DNA of 64,000 nucleotides from Adineta steineri (Eukaryota; Rotifera; Eurotatoria; Adinetida; Adinetidae): NCBI GenBank assembly GCA_905250115.1, contig CAJNOI010000035.1, positions 563,885 to 627,884 on the forward strand, in the 5' to 3' direction. Below the pieces are notes generated by a model, which did no database searches, had not been told where the DNA came from, and was given only the letters and a program-made list of their open reading frames with translations. This document shows, in pieces, positions 26,836 through 38,729 of the stretch. Position numbers and translations under genes: made by a program. Position 1 is the first letter of the stretch. Each line of letters opens with the position of its first letter.

Positions 26836-29391
26836 AAATTTATAAATAATTGATAAAAAACTAAATAATACAGTGATGAAGTTTAATCCGGTTTATGTGA
26901 TCTTTTTTTTTCTTCTTCTTCCTTTTGTCCTTGTTTTAAAAAATTGTAGAAAAATAGTCTATATAAATTTTTCTATTTCGCTTTTGTGTATTTCAAATTT
27001 CCTGTCTTTTGTGTATGGATTGTTATTTTACGATCATATTGCTGAATAAGTGGTATGCTAGTGCTGCTACTTATTCTTTCTTTTTTCTTCTTCTTCTTCG
27101 TCTCATGTATATAATCAACAAAATTTTGAGTAATACATTATTACTCTATATAAAGAATTTTGATATACATTGAGAATTTTATTTATGTTTTTTTTTGATC
27201 AATTGAAATGAATCTTATATTTTAATCTATCATGCAAATCGATTTGATCTACTCATAAGATGAAAGTAGATTTTGTTCAATCTTATGAATGTAGAATAAT
27301 AGTGAACACATTGAAATCATGATTTATAAGAAGTTCACTGAATACATTGATTTTTCTTATGTGAAATATAATGGAATGAGATGTTCATACATTACTTAAC
27401 ATAAACACGATGAATTCAAAGTGAACTTGTTTGTCAAATACTACAAGTCGATTATGTATGTAGAATATGATATATGATTTGTTGCATAAACAATAAAATA
27501 TAAAAGTTAGAGGTAAACTATATCATATTAATGATTCTGATAATATTTGTTATACGAGATTTTTTACTATTATGTATGTGATTATAAGGTCAAGAGGAGG
27601 TTAAATTAGATTAGTTGTAAAATTCTGTGTATTGAGCAAATATCTGCTTAATAATTTGAATATACAACTGAAATATTACACTTATTATCAATCGTTTATA
27701 TTGTTACATTGTATTCGTCAAAAGGCTATTAGAGATTAATAAACGATTGTCGTTTATAAAGTTAATTTAACGTATTTTAATGACTGGATTGTTTTTTAAA
27801 TTTTATGACATTAAGCAAGCAGTTCATGGTAACAATAGGTTTTAAGTATCTTTTTGTTTGATTGATCCATTTCCAGGGTTCTTGTTGTGAATCTATGTAG
27901 AATTTGCATTATTAAATGGTATAATACATACTTATAGTATTAAATTTAATACTTGATAAAAAAAGAGTTAAGATAAAAAAATGTTGTTTCAGAGTGAATA
28001 CCCTTCATGTTTTGAATTATATAAATTACAATGTGTGAATATAAAATACGAGTAGTTGTGATTGTAAGCAATTTCTTCATAAAGTTGAATCAATAGTTAT
28101 TAACAAGAACCACCTGGCGAAAGATAATAGAATTAGCAATAAGTATTGGTGAATGTTATACAGAATTAAAGCAAGAAGTCTTGTAGATGAAGGAGTGTAT
28201 TCAATAAAAACTCAATCAATAATAATAAATAAGATAGATGATGAATAATCAGTTTCTATTCATGATATTTATAATACACTTTAGAATATGACATATCAAA
28301 TGGAAAAAAAAATTCATCAATTAAGATAAGACGAATGGATATACACAAATTTGTATAAATATTGATGAATATTATAACTAGTGACTGCATATAAATAGCT
28401 GATACGTCAAAACATTCTTACAATACCTGACGTTTATTTGACGAGAATTTAGTACAAAGAGAACTATATCAGTTTAATATAAATGTGTTGAATATAGATG
28501 GACTTATTCAATAAAAACACACTCATAGTAGGAGGATTCTAAAGCAACATTTTGTATGGATGGGAACGATTTTTTTAATAGGAACATGACTAATATTAGA
28601 AAAAATGAACTCTAATTATCAGAACAGTTGTAGTATATCTCTGATTAATAGATTCGATCTTATTATTGACAAAAGTGTCACAGAGAGTGCTTGAAGTCTC
28701 TGATCATTATTAAGTAATATCTGTTTTTTATTCATCTATATACTGTTATAAATACATATTGGTTAGTATCATTTACACTATAGAATATCTCAAAAGCTTT
28801 TTCTACTTTTATTTGTGACATACTTTCGCTATTTAATATGACTGTCCAGTATTTTTTTAGCCAATGATAATAAAAGAATAGAATTATTTTCTATTTAGAA
28901 TACTTTCCGTAAAAAAGTCGTCAGATATAATATCAAGATAAAATTTAAAAAATTAAAGAAAGCAATCGTTGATGGTCGAACTTTTTGTAATCATTTAAAA
29001 GTCAGATAGTAAATATAGTGAAATTGAATAGTAATAATAGATAAAAAATATAATTAAAACAGGCTTGAATATATTTTGTAACTCATCATCTCTTTAGTAT
29101 ACATCAACGTTAGTATTAGTGTTTGTAAATTGAACAGATAACAAAACATGCTTTAGATCTTCACATGTATTCTCGAAAGATATATAACAAGAGAAAATAT
29201 TGAGAATATAAGTATTGCATAACACAAAGAGACGACAGATACACATATTAATATAAAAGAAAACTAAATATATAAATAAAAATAAATGTTTAGACAGAAT
29301 ACTTAGATGAATCACAGTATCAATATCAAATTCTAATAACTACTTCTAAAAAATTCAGAGATGGATAAAGTTATATTACAACTAAAAATGT
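26836..29391. other. 2.5-kb intergenic region
   Basis: Convergent region between the LamG gene and the alternative oxidase gene. Very AT-rich with no long or conserved frame. I see nothing definite beyond likely 3' untranslated sequence at each end. Confidence 0.5.
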
Positions 29392-30664
29392 TTATTTTTT
29401 GTTAGCTGTATCAATTTCGTCTTGTTCTTTTTCATCAGGTGGATCTCGTTCTTCTTTTTCTCGAGTGAGAAAAGGATTTGGTGAATCAGGTCCAGCATCA
29501 GCTAATTTATGATTAACTCTAAAATATAGAATTTATTCAATACATTAAATAAAGAAGAAAATCTCGTAACATACTGGCGATGAGTAGCTTCATCAGCTCG
29601 TACAGCCAATAAAACATCTTTCATCATAGCATCATCTTTTAATTTCCAATAAGATTTAGCAATTGATGGTGCTGGTGTTTTTGACCATATAGGTAATCTA
29701 CCAGCATCAAGTTCTTGAAGACATCGAGTATATGTAATAACAGCTTCTTCTTCAAGAAAACCAACAAAACGATGGCAAACTGTTGGTGAAATAAGATAAG
29801 TAACAAAAAATGCACTTAAAAAACGAAGTTTAATTTCAATAATAATATGAAAATCAATTTTTACTTGAAAAACACACCTTGACCCAATAAAACAAATGCA
29901 CGAAAGATCCATCCAGGATTTCGTAATTCTAAAAATGTTAATAAATGCATTCGTTCATTTTCAGCTTCTGATAAAAGAGTATGAATCCACCCATGATCAC
30001 GCTGCATTGTACCTTTAAATGTCAGAAAAATAAATAAAGCAAGAATGAAAAATATTAACTTACGAAGTGATTTCATATGACGACTCATGCCAGCAACCAT
30101 ACCTGGTACACCTGCAATCGATTCTAAAAATATAATTCGTCTTAACCATTGTTTTTCATTCATAGGTTTTCGTTGTCGATGTTTGGTTTTATTTTTATCC
30201 GATTCTGATTCAATAGGCACATGAACATAACCCGTAAATGTATCGAAAAAGAAACGCATCGTTTGCACGGCTGCATAAGCAATTCGATCATGCCATGATT
30301 CAAATTTTTTGTGTGTTATTTTAACAGAATGAAGTTCTTTTTCCGAATAAATCTCATGATACATCATGTATTTGTACGGATCTAAAGAGTTTGAGCAAAA
30401 AAACAAACACTTTTGATTTATGACATTTTTCTTGTACATACTTTTTTCTCTGGCTGCAGCTTTTGATTCAATTCGCATGTGTGGTTGTTCATCAAATTTC
30501 TCTTTTTTACTTGAATTGCTTTTATCAGGTAATTTTTCTTTATTTAGAAGTGGTACACATGTATGAAGGAGAGAACGTTGTTGGAAAGAATTACTATGAA
30601 GAAGTTGTTTAGTTATTGACGGCGGTATATAACGAATATGAAACAATAATTTCATGTTCTTCAT
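29392..30664 (-). CDS. AOX: Mitochondrial alternative oxidase
   Basis: Di-iron ubiquinol oxidase of the inner mitochondrial membrane that passes electrons from ubiquinol to oxygen, bypassing complexes III and IV. Exons in transcription order: 30442-30664, 30064-30381, 29865-30012, 29575-29814, 29392-29518, about 351 residues. All four iron-ligand motifs are present in order: LESIAGVPGM (about residue 159), NERMHL (about 199), LEEEA (about 249) and RADEATH (about 301). The WHDRIAYAAVQTMRFFFD and QGVFFNAFFVTYLISP segments are typical of the family. The N-terminus is basic, Ser- and hydrophobic-rich without early acids, consistent with a mitochondrial presequence. The acidic, Pro-rich C-terminal extension fits animal-type AOX. 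An acceptor TTTGCAG precedes the ATG by 9 bases. Confidence 0.95.
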
Positions 30665-30967
30665 TTTTCAGATCTGCAAATATAAAACTATAAATTGAAT
30701 TATTTTCTTTAAGCAAATTCATATTTTATTGATAATTCGAAACTGATTTTAGGATTAAATGCATTATAAAATGAATATTTATATGTGAGTAAAGCTCTTA
30801 GAAGTTTCTTTTTATTAAGCATTATTGTTGATTAAATAAACTAATAATAATATTTTATTTAATAACAAAACAACCATGCGACACACTCTTAGATAATAGT
30901 TTTTTTTATTTCATTGTCAATATTAATGAAGTACATATACAAGAACAAAAATTTAAAGATTATCAGA
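30665..30967. other. Short spacer between cytochrome b561 gene and AOX
   Basis: 303 bp holding the 3' end of the upstream gene and the AOX leader. On the minus strand ATATTTGCAG ends 9 bases before the AOX ATG, a candidate cis or trans acceptor. Confidence 0.4.
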
Positions 30968-31717
30968 CTATTTTGTCGTAATTTTTCGTTTCACATAACG
31001 ATTTTTAACTTGTTCAACACATTTATGAGCAAGAAAAAGCATACTTGAAGTAAGCAAATAAAATATTATTGAATATGTAATTGTATTATTGGGCATTTTT
31101 GATTTAAACCAATTTGAAGCTAAACCAAGTACTATCACGAAACAAGAGAGAGTAAAGAGAAGTACACCTGATGTTGCATGATAAATACGAAGTTGAGCAT
31201 AAGTTAATCGAAGAGAATGAAGATATTGTTGAAAAATAGTAAGAAAAAGACCAGCTATTGCTTGTAATAATGACCAAATAAATGCAATAAGTCCTATAAG
31301 TCCATGCCTTGAAATGAATAATAAAATATACAAATACTTTCATGTTTTTAATTTACCAGGTAGTAAAATGTGGTTTGTCTCGTTGTTGTTTATTTAAATA
31401 AATTGCTATGAAAGCAATAATTGAACAGATGATCGTACCAACTTGTAAAAGTGAATGTATAAGAATTTGTTTTTTTCGTGTTAATGTTCGAGAACGTGAT
31501 GTATGATCTGTGGAGAAAATATATATCGCTTGAAACATACAACCTAGGTACTATAATAAATTATTCATGTATATTATTGTCTAGTATTACAAATCGATCT
31601 ACTTACACCAGCAGCCATCAGCGATGGATGTAGTTTAAATAATCCACTTTCCCATATTGACAAAACAACAAATAACAATACGAGTGATATCGAAACAGTA
31701 ATAGCGATTCTTCTCAT
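30968..31717 (-). CDS. Cytochrome b561 domain-containing protein (CYB561D2-like)
   Basis: Exons in transcription order 31607-31717, 31357-31550 and 30968-31307, about 214 residues (CYB561D2 is about 222). Six hydrophobic segments with the haem-ligand His pattern expected of cytochrome b561: LKLHPSLMAAGY, ILIHSLLQVG, HGLIGLIAFIWSLLQ and YHATSGVLLFTLSCF. Such proteins carry electrons from ascorbate across endomembranes, often to reduce ferric iron or monodehydroascorbate. The C-terminus is basic (KNRYVKRKITTK), facing the cytosol if topology is as usual. An acceptor TTTTTCTAG lies one base before the ATG. It lies 267 bp downstream of ARPC4 on the same strand. Confidence 0.85.
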
Positions 31718-31984
31718 TCTAGAAAAATGTAATTAATCAAAATTTTAGAATGAATAAAGCTGTTATATAAATACTATTGAGAAATATTAACAAAAGTATC
31801 TATTAAATATAAATCAACGAGTATAAAATCATTTCAGATGTAAATTTAGAAAAAAAACAATTAACAAAAAAATAAATTTGGCTAAAAACAAAAAAATTAA
31901 TTTTCAGTTGTTCGATCAATGGAAATAAATAGAAAACAAAAATCATTCGTTCATATTACACGATATATAAGATAAAAAAGATGT

Positions 31985-32739
31985 TCAATTAAATCTTTTA
32001 AAGAATTCATCTGCAGCCATTCGTCCACGTGAACTAACTGCTAATACCATTTCACTAACTTCTTTATCAATTTCTTCAACAAAATAAATTATAAAATCAA
32101 CAAGACGATGTTTATACATTTGTTCAGCATGAAAATTTGTAATTAAAAAGCTTATATCATATCCCTAAATAAATACGTATAGAAAATAACGAATTAATAT
32201 TATTTTATTTAAACATACTTCAATTGGTTTTCGACGAAGTATATAAAAATCATCAGCACGTTGCATCATAAAACGCATTAACCGTTTACATAGAATTTTT
32301 TCTAGCTCATTTGACTATTGAAAAGAAAACAATTTGTTTTTTGTGTTATAAAAATAAATGATTTTACTTGTTTAACAGCAATACTGATTCGAATCGAATT
32401 AATAGAACCTTCAATAAGAACACGTTGATCTGGATTACGACTTATTGTAACTGGATTAAGTGATAAATTTATATTAGATCTAAATTAAATGAGAAGATAA
32501 AGATTTATTTTATCATAAAATATATGAAACATACTTGACTTCAACTTCTGGTTTATTATGACGTTCGACAAGTTGTGATTCAAAATTTTCAATACAAAAA
32601 GCTGCTTGAAGTGTTGTTCGAATAACATCAAGATATGCTTTCTGAGCAGATTCCTACATATATAACAAAAAATAGCCTTTTTAGTAAAAAAAACAAAGAA
32701 AAGTTCTTTATCTACTCTTTTAGGTACTGCTTGTGCCAT
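31985..32739 (-). CDS. ARPC4: Actin-related protein 2/3 complex subunit 4
   Basis: Core scaffold subunit of the Arp2/3 complex, which nucleates branched actin filaments. Exons in transcription order: 32716-32739, 32535-32653, 32368-32479, 32219-32314, 31985-32164, giving about 176 residues (168 in human). Near-diagnostic segments are [58 protein letters not shown] and [20 protein letters not shown]. The first exon encodes only MAQAVPKR, and the following segment starts a few residues longer than vertebrate forms. Its donor GTAGAT is slightly weak, so the start could lie elsewhere. Confidence 0.95.
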
Positions 32740-33964
32740 TGTCGAATATGATATGAAGAGAAAGGAAAGAAAAAGTTTAATAACCCAACAAGACAAGAAT
32801 ATCACAAATAAATATTAGATAAATAGATGAACAAGATTGTGGACGGAAATGGTTAGCTAGATAAATAATATTAAACAGAACAAAATGATTCGTTCATTGA
32901 TAATACTATAGAAGAGTTATATCCTCCGATCTCAGCGAAGAATAGCGACATCTATCTGTAAAAATTAGACAAAAAATATTTTAATGATTATTGTTTGAAT
33001 CAAATATAAAAATTTGTTTTTGCTAAGATATTTTTACTATAGTTTTTAAATTCAAGATTAAAATTTCAATGTGAACCTCAAAGAAATCTACATAAGACAT
33101 AGAAATAATATTGGTTCATTTTTGTTGCTCCGAAACTGAATATATAAATCAATGACCGACCATGTATGTCATTTATGGATTCCCGTATTTATTTTTATAT
33201 TAAAATTCTATTTTAAAACCAATTTTAGCTTCATATAGAGAATTAATAGATGAATTCTCTAATATATTAGTGCTATAGCGAATGTCTTGAAGGTCAAGTA
33301 TTTGTGTACTAAAGTAATTTTAAGTAGAGAACTGAAAGATATTTTTTTCGAGTATCTTACTAAAATTACTCTAACACATATCATTACTTTGAAATCAAAC
33401 ATTCGTCAAATAATATATATTAAATATAATATTCTCATTAAAATTAATATCGTTACCGATTTTCATAAATGAAATATTTTGTTTTTAATCGTAATCCAAA
33501 AATAGAAACCTTATGTATAATCTATTTTATTTCTAAGACGAATATAAATTTTCAATAGTCTAACAAGACATTTATAAATAGTTAATTACAATGAACCGAT
33601 GTTAATACGTTATTCAATTCCAATAGACTTTATTTTACAAAAATCCGTAAATACTTGTTATTATTATTAAATTTCATATATAAAAATTTTACTAAATTTA
33701 GTTTGATCAACACAAATAAAAGTATTAATTATAATAGCGATAATATTTTATAATAACTGGACAAACCAGTTGTTTGTCGATAAATAGCGCCATCTCAATT
33801 TCGATTTAAATTCTATTGACCAATAAACCACATATAAAACGACTAATAAAACATAAACCTTTTCCTCTAATCGATCGAACATTTCTACCCTTATCGTTTT
33901 ATTTATTTTAGATTTGAATTGTTGCGAAAACTATCGTTCATTTTCGCACATCGATAGACTAAGA
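32740..33964. other. Divergent intergenic region, ARPC4 to NOP56
   Basis: 1.2 kb between divergent genes. AT-rich, no gene recognised. ATTTTAG at 33905-33911 may be a leader acceptor for NOP56. Confidence 0.45.
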
Positions 33965-36057
33965 ATGGTATGAAATTATTTCTATGTTCAAATCTTATAG
34001 TTAAAAAATTTCTTTTTTTTTTCTTCAAATAGTCTAATCTTTATATACTATATGAACATGCATCTGGTTATGCATTATTTCGTGTGCGTGAATTTGAAGA
34101 AATTGGTATGAATTTACCTCAAGTAGAAGCAAGTGTAGTTGATTTATCAAAATTTGCTACTGTTGTTAAACTTGTTGCATTCTATCCATTTCAATCTGGT
34201 ATTAATGCACTTGATAACATAAATGCAGTTTCTGAAGGTCAGTCTTAAAAACTTATATTTTTTTTGAAAAAAAAATTTTTTTTTTAAGGTTTGGTTCATG
34301 ATGATCTCCGAACATTTCTTGATACAAATTTACCAAAAGAAAAAAAACGTGCAAAAATGATTCTCGGTGTTGCTGATACCCGTAGTGGATCAACAATAAA
34401 TGAACTTTTTTCAATTACATGCCAACATACTGGTGTTGTACCTGAACTTTTACGAGGTAAGAACTTATTCAGGAAAAAAAAGAAAACTAATTAATTATAT
34501 AAATTTTTGTTTCAAGGTCTTCGACTTCATTTTCCAAATTTAGTCAAAGGTCTTACAGATCAAAACCAAAATAAAGCTCAACTTGGTTTAGGTCATGCAT
34601 ATTCACGTGCCAAAGTTAAGTTTAATGTTAATCGTGTTGATAACATGATCATTCAATCGATTGCTCTACTCGATCAACTCGATAAAGATATAAACACATT
34701 TGCTATGCGTATTCGGTAAATAATATTTTGTTTTTCTCTTCTTAAATTAAAATTATTTTGAATTTAATAGAGAATGGTATGGGTATCATTTTCCAGAATT
34801 AATCCGAATTATACCAGATAATTATACATATGCACGTGCTGTTTATTTAATTAAAAATCGTAAAGATTTTTCAAATGATCGTGAAGATGAATTAGAAGCA
34901 ATTACAATGGATAGTGGAAAAACAGGAGCAGTTTTTGAAGCAATGAAAACAACAATCGGTTAGAATTGATTTATTTTTCAAAAATAAATAGAAGAAATAA
35001 ATATTATGTATTTTTAGGAATGGATATTTCACCAATTGATCTTATTAATATCGAATCATTTGCTAATCGAGTTATTCATTTATTTGAATACCGAAAAAGC
35101 TTACAAGAAGTAAAATATTTGTTTTGTTTTTGAAAATTTTCTAATATGAATTTAATTTATAGTATCTACGAAGTAAAATGGGACAAGTCGCACCTAATTT
35201 AGCTCAATTAATTGGCGAACAGGTAATTAATTAGTTTTATTACTAAAGAAAAGCAAAAATAGAGGACTTATACATTATATTGCACATATACAACTGTAGA
35301 TGTCATTAAGTACCCTCTAGTTAGTATTATAACTTGTTTTTTCATTCGCATTGACTACCGCAATGAAATGGGAATTATTTAATAGTTGTACGCGGATATT
35401 TTTCTAAACTAATGAAATAATTATAGGTTGGTGCTCGTCTTATTGCTCATGCTGGTAGTTTAACAAATTTGGCTAAATATCCAGCATCAACAATTCAAAT
35501 ATTGGGTGCTGAAAAAGCTCTCTTTCGGTAAGATATAATTATTGAATTTTGTTTATATACAATAATATATTCATGTAGAGCATTAAAAACCAAAGGAAAT
35601 ACTCCAAAATATGGTCTCATTTATCATTCATCACATATTGGTAAAGCCAATACACAAAATAAAGGCCGTATATCACGTTATCTTGCTAATAAATGTGCCA
35701 TTGCATCACGAATTGATTGTTTTTCTGGTTTGTTAATTTTTTAAAAAGAAAAAACAAGATTTTAGTTTGATTTGTTTTCTCTTTAAAGATATTCCAACTT
35801 CTATATTTGGTGATCGTTTAAAACAACAAGTATCAGATCGATTAAAATTCTACGATAGTGGAGAATTACCCGCAAAAAATGTTGATGTTATGACATTAGC
35901 TTTACAAGAAGCTGAAACGGAACGTGAAGAAATTTTAACAAAAGAAAGAAAACGAAAGAAAAAAGAAAAAAAACACCGTAAAGAAGCTGAAGCTGCAGCG
36001 CATGCTAATGGAGCAGGCGCACTTGAAGCCGGAGTTAACAAAATGGAAGTTGCATAA
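33965..36057 (+). CDS. NOP56: Nucleolar protein 56, box C/D snoRNP core
   Basis: Component of box C/D snoRNPs that guide rRNA 2'-O-methylation, acting with fibrillarin, NOP58 and 15.5K in the nucleolus. Exons: 33965-33967, 34033-34237, 34289-34456, 34517-34715, 34771-34958, 35018-35109, 35163-35222, 35427-35527, 35579-35727, 35789-36057; about 477 residues. The N-terminal NOP5NT domain begins [14 protein letters not shown]. The coiled coil and Nop domain are highly conserved: [27 protein letters not shown], then [20 protein letters not shown] and [13 protein letters not shown]. The C-terminal tail is Lys/Glu-rich, as usual. The [10 protein letters not shown] and [12 protein letters not shown] wording separates it from NOP58. 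The first coding exon is only the ATG codon. Confidence 0.95.
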
Positions 36058-36164
36058 ATTTTTTTGTTTTGTTGTTTTTGTTTACTTCCAATTTGTTGTT
36101 TATTTGTTTCGACAAATAGAGAAGACTTCTTGTTAAAAAAAAATTAATTGTTTAGTACAACTTG

Positions 36165-36191
36165 TTTTTCAATTTGTTGTAGATATAAATA
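36165..36191 (+). promoter_or_regulatory. Candidate trans-splice acceptor before LSM6
   Basis: Pyrimidine-rich TTTTTCAATTTGTTGTAG ends at 36182, nine bases before the LSM6 ATG, inside a spacer of only 134 bp after the NOP56 stop. There is little room for an independent promoter, so processing from a shared transcript is a reasonable inference. Confidence 0.5.
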
Positions 36192-36481
36192 ATGACAACA
36201 AGAAAACAAACACCAAGTGATTTTCTTAAACAAATTATTGGACGACCAGTAGTTGTTAAACTTAATAGTGGTGTTGGTAAGAATTTCATACGAGCTAAAG
36301 ACTATTGTAAAATTGATTTCATTTAGATTATCGTGGTGTATTAGCATGTCTTGATGGGTATATGAATATAGCATTAGAACAAACTGAAGAATATAGTGGT
36401 GGACAACTTAAAAGCAAATATGGTGATGCATTTATTCGTGGCAATAATGTTTTATATATATCGACACAGCGAAAGAAATGA
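36192..36481 (+). CDS. LSM6: U6 snRNA-associated Sm-like protein LSm6
   Basis: Subunit of the LSm2-8 ring on the U6 snRNA 3' end and of the cytoplasmic LSm1-7 mRNA-decay ring. Two exons, 36192-36276 and 36327-36481, encode 79 residues (80 in human). Nearly every position matches the family: TPSDFLKQIIGRPVVVKLNS in Sm1, DYRGVLACLDGYMNIALEQT, and the Sm2 motif GDAFIRGNNVLYIST. It follows NOP56 by 134 bp on the same strand. Confidence 0.97.
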
Positions 36482-36630
36482 AATTTAGAAGATTGTATAA
36501 ATAAACAAGTGAAAAAGTCAAACTGTTATCGTAAAAACGAGATTAATACTGAAAAAAATAAATTTTAAAACTTGATTTTCCAATTGATATATATTTGTAT
36601 ATCGAGAGAGTGAGAGATTCTGTTGGGTAT

Positions 36631-37808
36631 TTAAACGATATTCGTACTTGGATTTATATTCCAACGAATACATGGTAATTGATTTTGTTCACGCATTCGT
36701 ACGAATGTATAAGCAAATAAACCAAATAATGTCAGCATAATACCAGTAAATTGTTTAAAATTAAGAGTATCTTGAAATAAAAGTAAACCACCAACAAGAA
36801 TTGAGACTGTTTTCATATGACCGATCATATTATATGTTAATGGTGATCTAAATTTAAAGTTTTTAATTTAAAAATAAAAAAAAAGAATTAAAATAAATTT
36901 TACTTACGTATTTTTTATAACCCAATAAACTGATAAATTAACAACAAAAGCAACAATACCCGAAGCTACAACTGCTGTTATTGCTACACGTTGTTCTTCA
37001 CTTGTTGTATATGTTGGAAAACTTTCCATACATAATATAAATGGTACAAGTAAAACTGCTGATAATGGTGCTTGATAATAAAGTAATTGTTGAGAATTCA
37101 TATCTAAGTCTTTCAAACGTTCACTAACCCAAACTTGATAAAGTGATGCAGCCATAACACCAATTGCTGCTATGACTGTACCAAATAATGTTAATTTAAT
37201 ATCATTGACTGAATGTGTACATACACCAACAACAACAGGTATCAATGTAGCTATAACCATATTTGAATATTTTGTTTTATAATATTGCCATGTTATGACT
37301 GCAACAACTGGTGTTGTTAAAACTTTAAATAATTGATATGTACCTATTGTATTATATTCTAATGATAAATTTGTAAATACAACAAAAGCACAAAATGCTA
37401 CAGCTAATGGTAAAACTTTAACTATTGGAACTGATTTACGGACGAATGTATTCATTTGTAAACATATAATAAGACCTAATGATGTAAATGCCATTTGTAT
37501 AGCAGTTAATGTCATTGTTTTTATTTGACAATGAGAAAATATATATTTATTAAGAAATATAATACCAATTGAAGCTAAAATATTTGTTGCACAACCTGAG
37601 AATACGCGAATATGTTCTTGAATCGCATTTTTTGGTGGTAAAGGTATTGGACGTTTATGTGATAGTGGATCGACATCAATCTATACAAAAAAACATAATT
37701 AGAATAATAAATTTTTTTATATAAAGCAAATACAAGTGTTGCTTTTATATCAGTAGTAGTAATACTGTTTGCATCGTTGCCATGTGAATAACCATGGTTT
37801 GTTGACAT
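36631..37808 (-). CDS. SLC35E3: Nucleotide-sugar-type transporter, SLC35E3-like
   Basis: Drug/metabolite transporter superfamily protein of the triose-phosphate translocator branch, probably in Golgi membranes; the substrate of SLC35E3 is not established. Exons in transcription order 37734-37808, 36908-37680 and 36631-36847, about 354 residues (human about 313). About ten hydrophobic helices are visible. Family-typical stretches include GIIFLNKYIF, LTAIQMAFTSLGL, NTIGTYQLFKVLTTPVV and SPLTYNMIGHMKTVSILVGG. The N-terminal 50 residues are polar and longer than in vertebrates. It ends tail-to-tail with LSM6, whose stop is 149 bp away. Confidence 0.85.
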
Positions 37809-38729
37809 TGTGTATGCAGTAATGCAAATAAAATATGTTTGGTATTACAATAGACCCGATTTGAAAGTCAAATCATATCTAGAAACAATACCAGACTTGA
37901 TACCTTTTTTTAAAAACTTTTTCTGTCTTACAGCGTGAGAATGTATGATGAGTAAGTATAGAAAAAAAACCCATTTGCTAAGCGTTCGTGTTAGTTCATG
38001 CACATGCAGAAAGAGAGAAAAAAAATGAAGGACGAGTAAAACGGAAGAAGAAAATGAACCACTCAAATTTTGAATGATACATTATAAAATTTCAAGGATA
38101 TTTGAGGCAAAATATTACTGTCAGAAGAAATAATATCTATATACTCATTGAAGGTTTTTTGCTTCAATCAATATATAATTTTTCTCTATCATTTGTTGAG
38201 ATAGCTGAATACTCTTCGATGATATATGTTTATTATTAAACAAGAATACATCATGCAAAGCAAGAAGAAGAAGAAAAAACATAGCGTGGCTGTGTCTGTG
38301 TATTTTTTTTACGACGAGCGACTGTGCATATATATATATATATTATATATAATGAAGCGAAAAGGAAAAGAGAACAAACAACCACCTTAAAAAAAAGAAA
38401 AATTATGCGATTTTAGCGCGCAGGAGAAAAAAACCTCTCTTTTTTCTTTCTTTATAATTGTTTGACTTCGTTGACTATTTAAAATCGAGTGAAAGAAAAA
38501 GAAAAAAAAACAGGTGATACAGAAAGGAAAAAAAGGAATGTAACCTGTGCAGGATTAAAATTTAGTTTAGATAAATATTTAAATACTAATAATAATGTGG
38601 AATCTAAGTTTTGTCGATAGTACTTGTTGAGTATTAGAAGATTGTGTATTGCAAATATATGTCTTTTTCAACCTTGACTAACAAAGCTAATTAGAATAAA
38701 TAAAAAAGATAGATGAATCATAAATAAAC
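37809..38729. other. Divergent intergenic region
   Basis: Upstream region shared by the SLC35E3-like gene (minus) and the ATP-grasp-like gene (plus). It includes a palindromic (TA)n tract at about 38329-38351 and A-rich runs. No gene is seen. Confidence 0.45.
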
